NCBI GenBank assembly: GCA_913776795.1 | Contig: CAJYRH010000023.1 | Span: forward strand, 1-6,074 | Reading direction: 5' to 3' | DNA length: 6,074 nucleotides | Source: an uncultured Pseudorhodoferax sp. | GTDB taxonomy: Bacteria > Pseudomonadota > Gammaproteobacteria > Burkholderiales > Burkholderiaceae | Shown here: positions 6,068 through 6,074 of the stretch, piece by piece | Numbering within the stretch: the first letter of the stretch is position 1 | How the letters are laid out: every line of letters starts with the position of its first letter | Translations under genes and position numbers: made by a program | Notes under the pieces: generated by a model | Told to the model about the DNA's origin: nothing | Databases searched by the model: none | The model's input: only the letters and a program-made list of their open reading frames with translations

Positions 6068-6074
6068 GTGGCCC
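6068..6074 (+). CDS. Start of a downstream gene (only two codons visible)
   Basis: GTG GCC C at the right edge follows a good Shine-Dalgarno sequence with seven-base spacing, 68 bases after the otsB stop and on the same strand. The protein cannot be identified from two codons. In related GC-rich proteobacteria otsB is commonly followed by otsA or a glucoamylase-like (GH15) gene, so one of these is the natural guess, from context only. Confidence 0.5.

Overview
The window is strongly GC-rich, densely packed bacterial chromosome. Protein families and layout suggest a proteobacterium, most likely a betaproteobacterium of the Burkholderiales/Comamonadaceae kind. That placement is an inference from gene content and codon bias, since there is no rRNA or other marker gene. 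Nearly all of the sequence is explained by seven genes plus the first codons of an eighth.

Left part (1-1136): the 5' end of a major facilitator superfamily transporter on the minus strand (1-247) is divergent from an AraC-family regulator with an N-terminal cupin sensor domain (318-1136). The 70-base gap between them holds a plausible promoter, a direct repeat with a 21-bp period and an overlapping 7-bp inverted repeat. This is a typical layout for a regulator controlling an efflux pump and itself.

Middle part (1186-2861): a hipBA-type toxin-antitoxin operon on the minus strand. The Xre-family antitoxin hipB comes first and overlaps the HipA kinase toxin by four bases (ATGA). The toxin keeps the catalytic motifs but appears to lack the serine whose autophosphorylation inactivates E. 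coli HipA. The hipBA promoter lies in an abrupt AT-rich patch (30% GC over 2801-2900) with imperfect palindromes and repeated TATCTT words that are candidate HipB operators.

Right part (3023-6074): a plus-strand operon divergent from hipBA. It encodes a phospholipase D/cardiolipin synthase like ClsB (YbhO), a UPF0104/YbhN-like multi-pass membrane protein, and trehalose-6-phosphate phosphatase (OtsB). Each junction is a four-base ATGA overlap, so the three are almost certainly co-translated. The 3' edge carries a Shine-Dalgarno sequence and a GTG start for a further gene. The clsB-ybhN pair is known from E. coli (ybhPON). Joining it to trehalose synthesis suggests an envelope and osmotic stress operon (inference). 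Its leader contains a three-tier hairpin (2945-2987).

I see no wholly new system here. The most interesting items are the altered HipA activation-loop motif, the structured leader between hipBA and the cls operon, and the regulator-efflux intergenic region.
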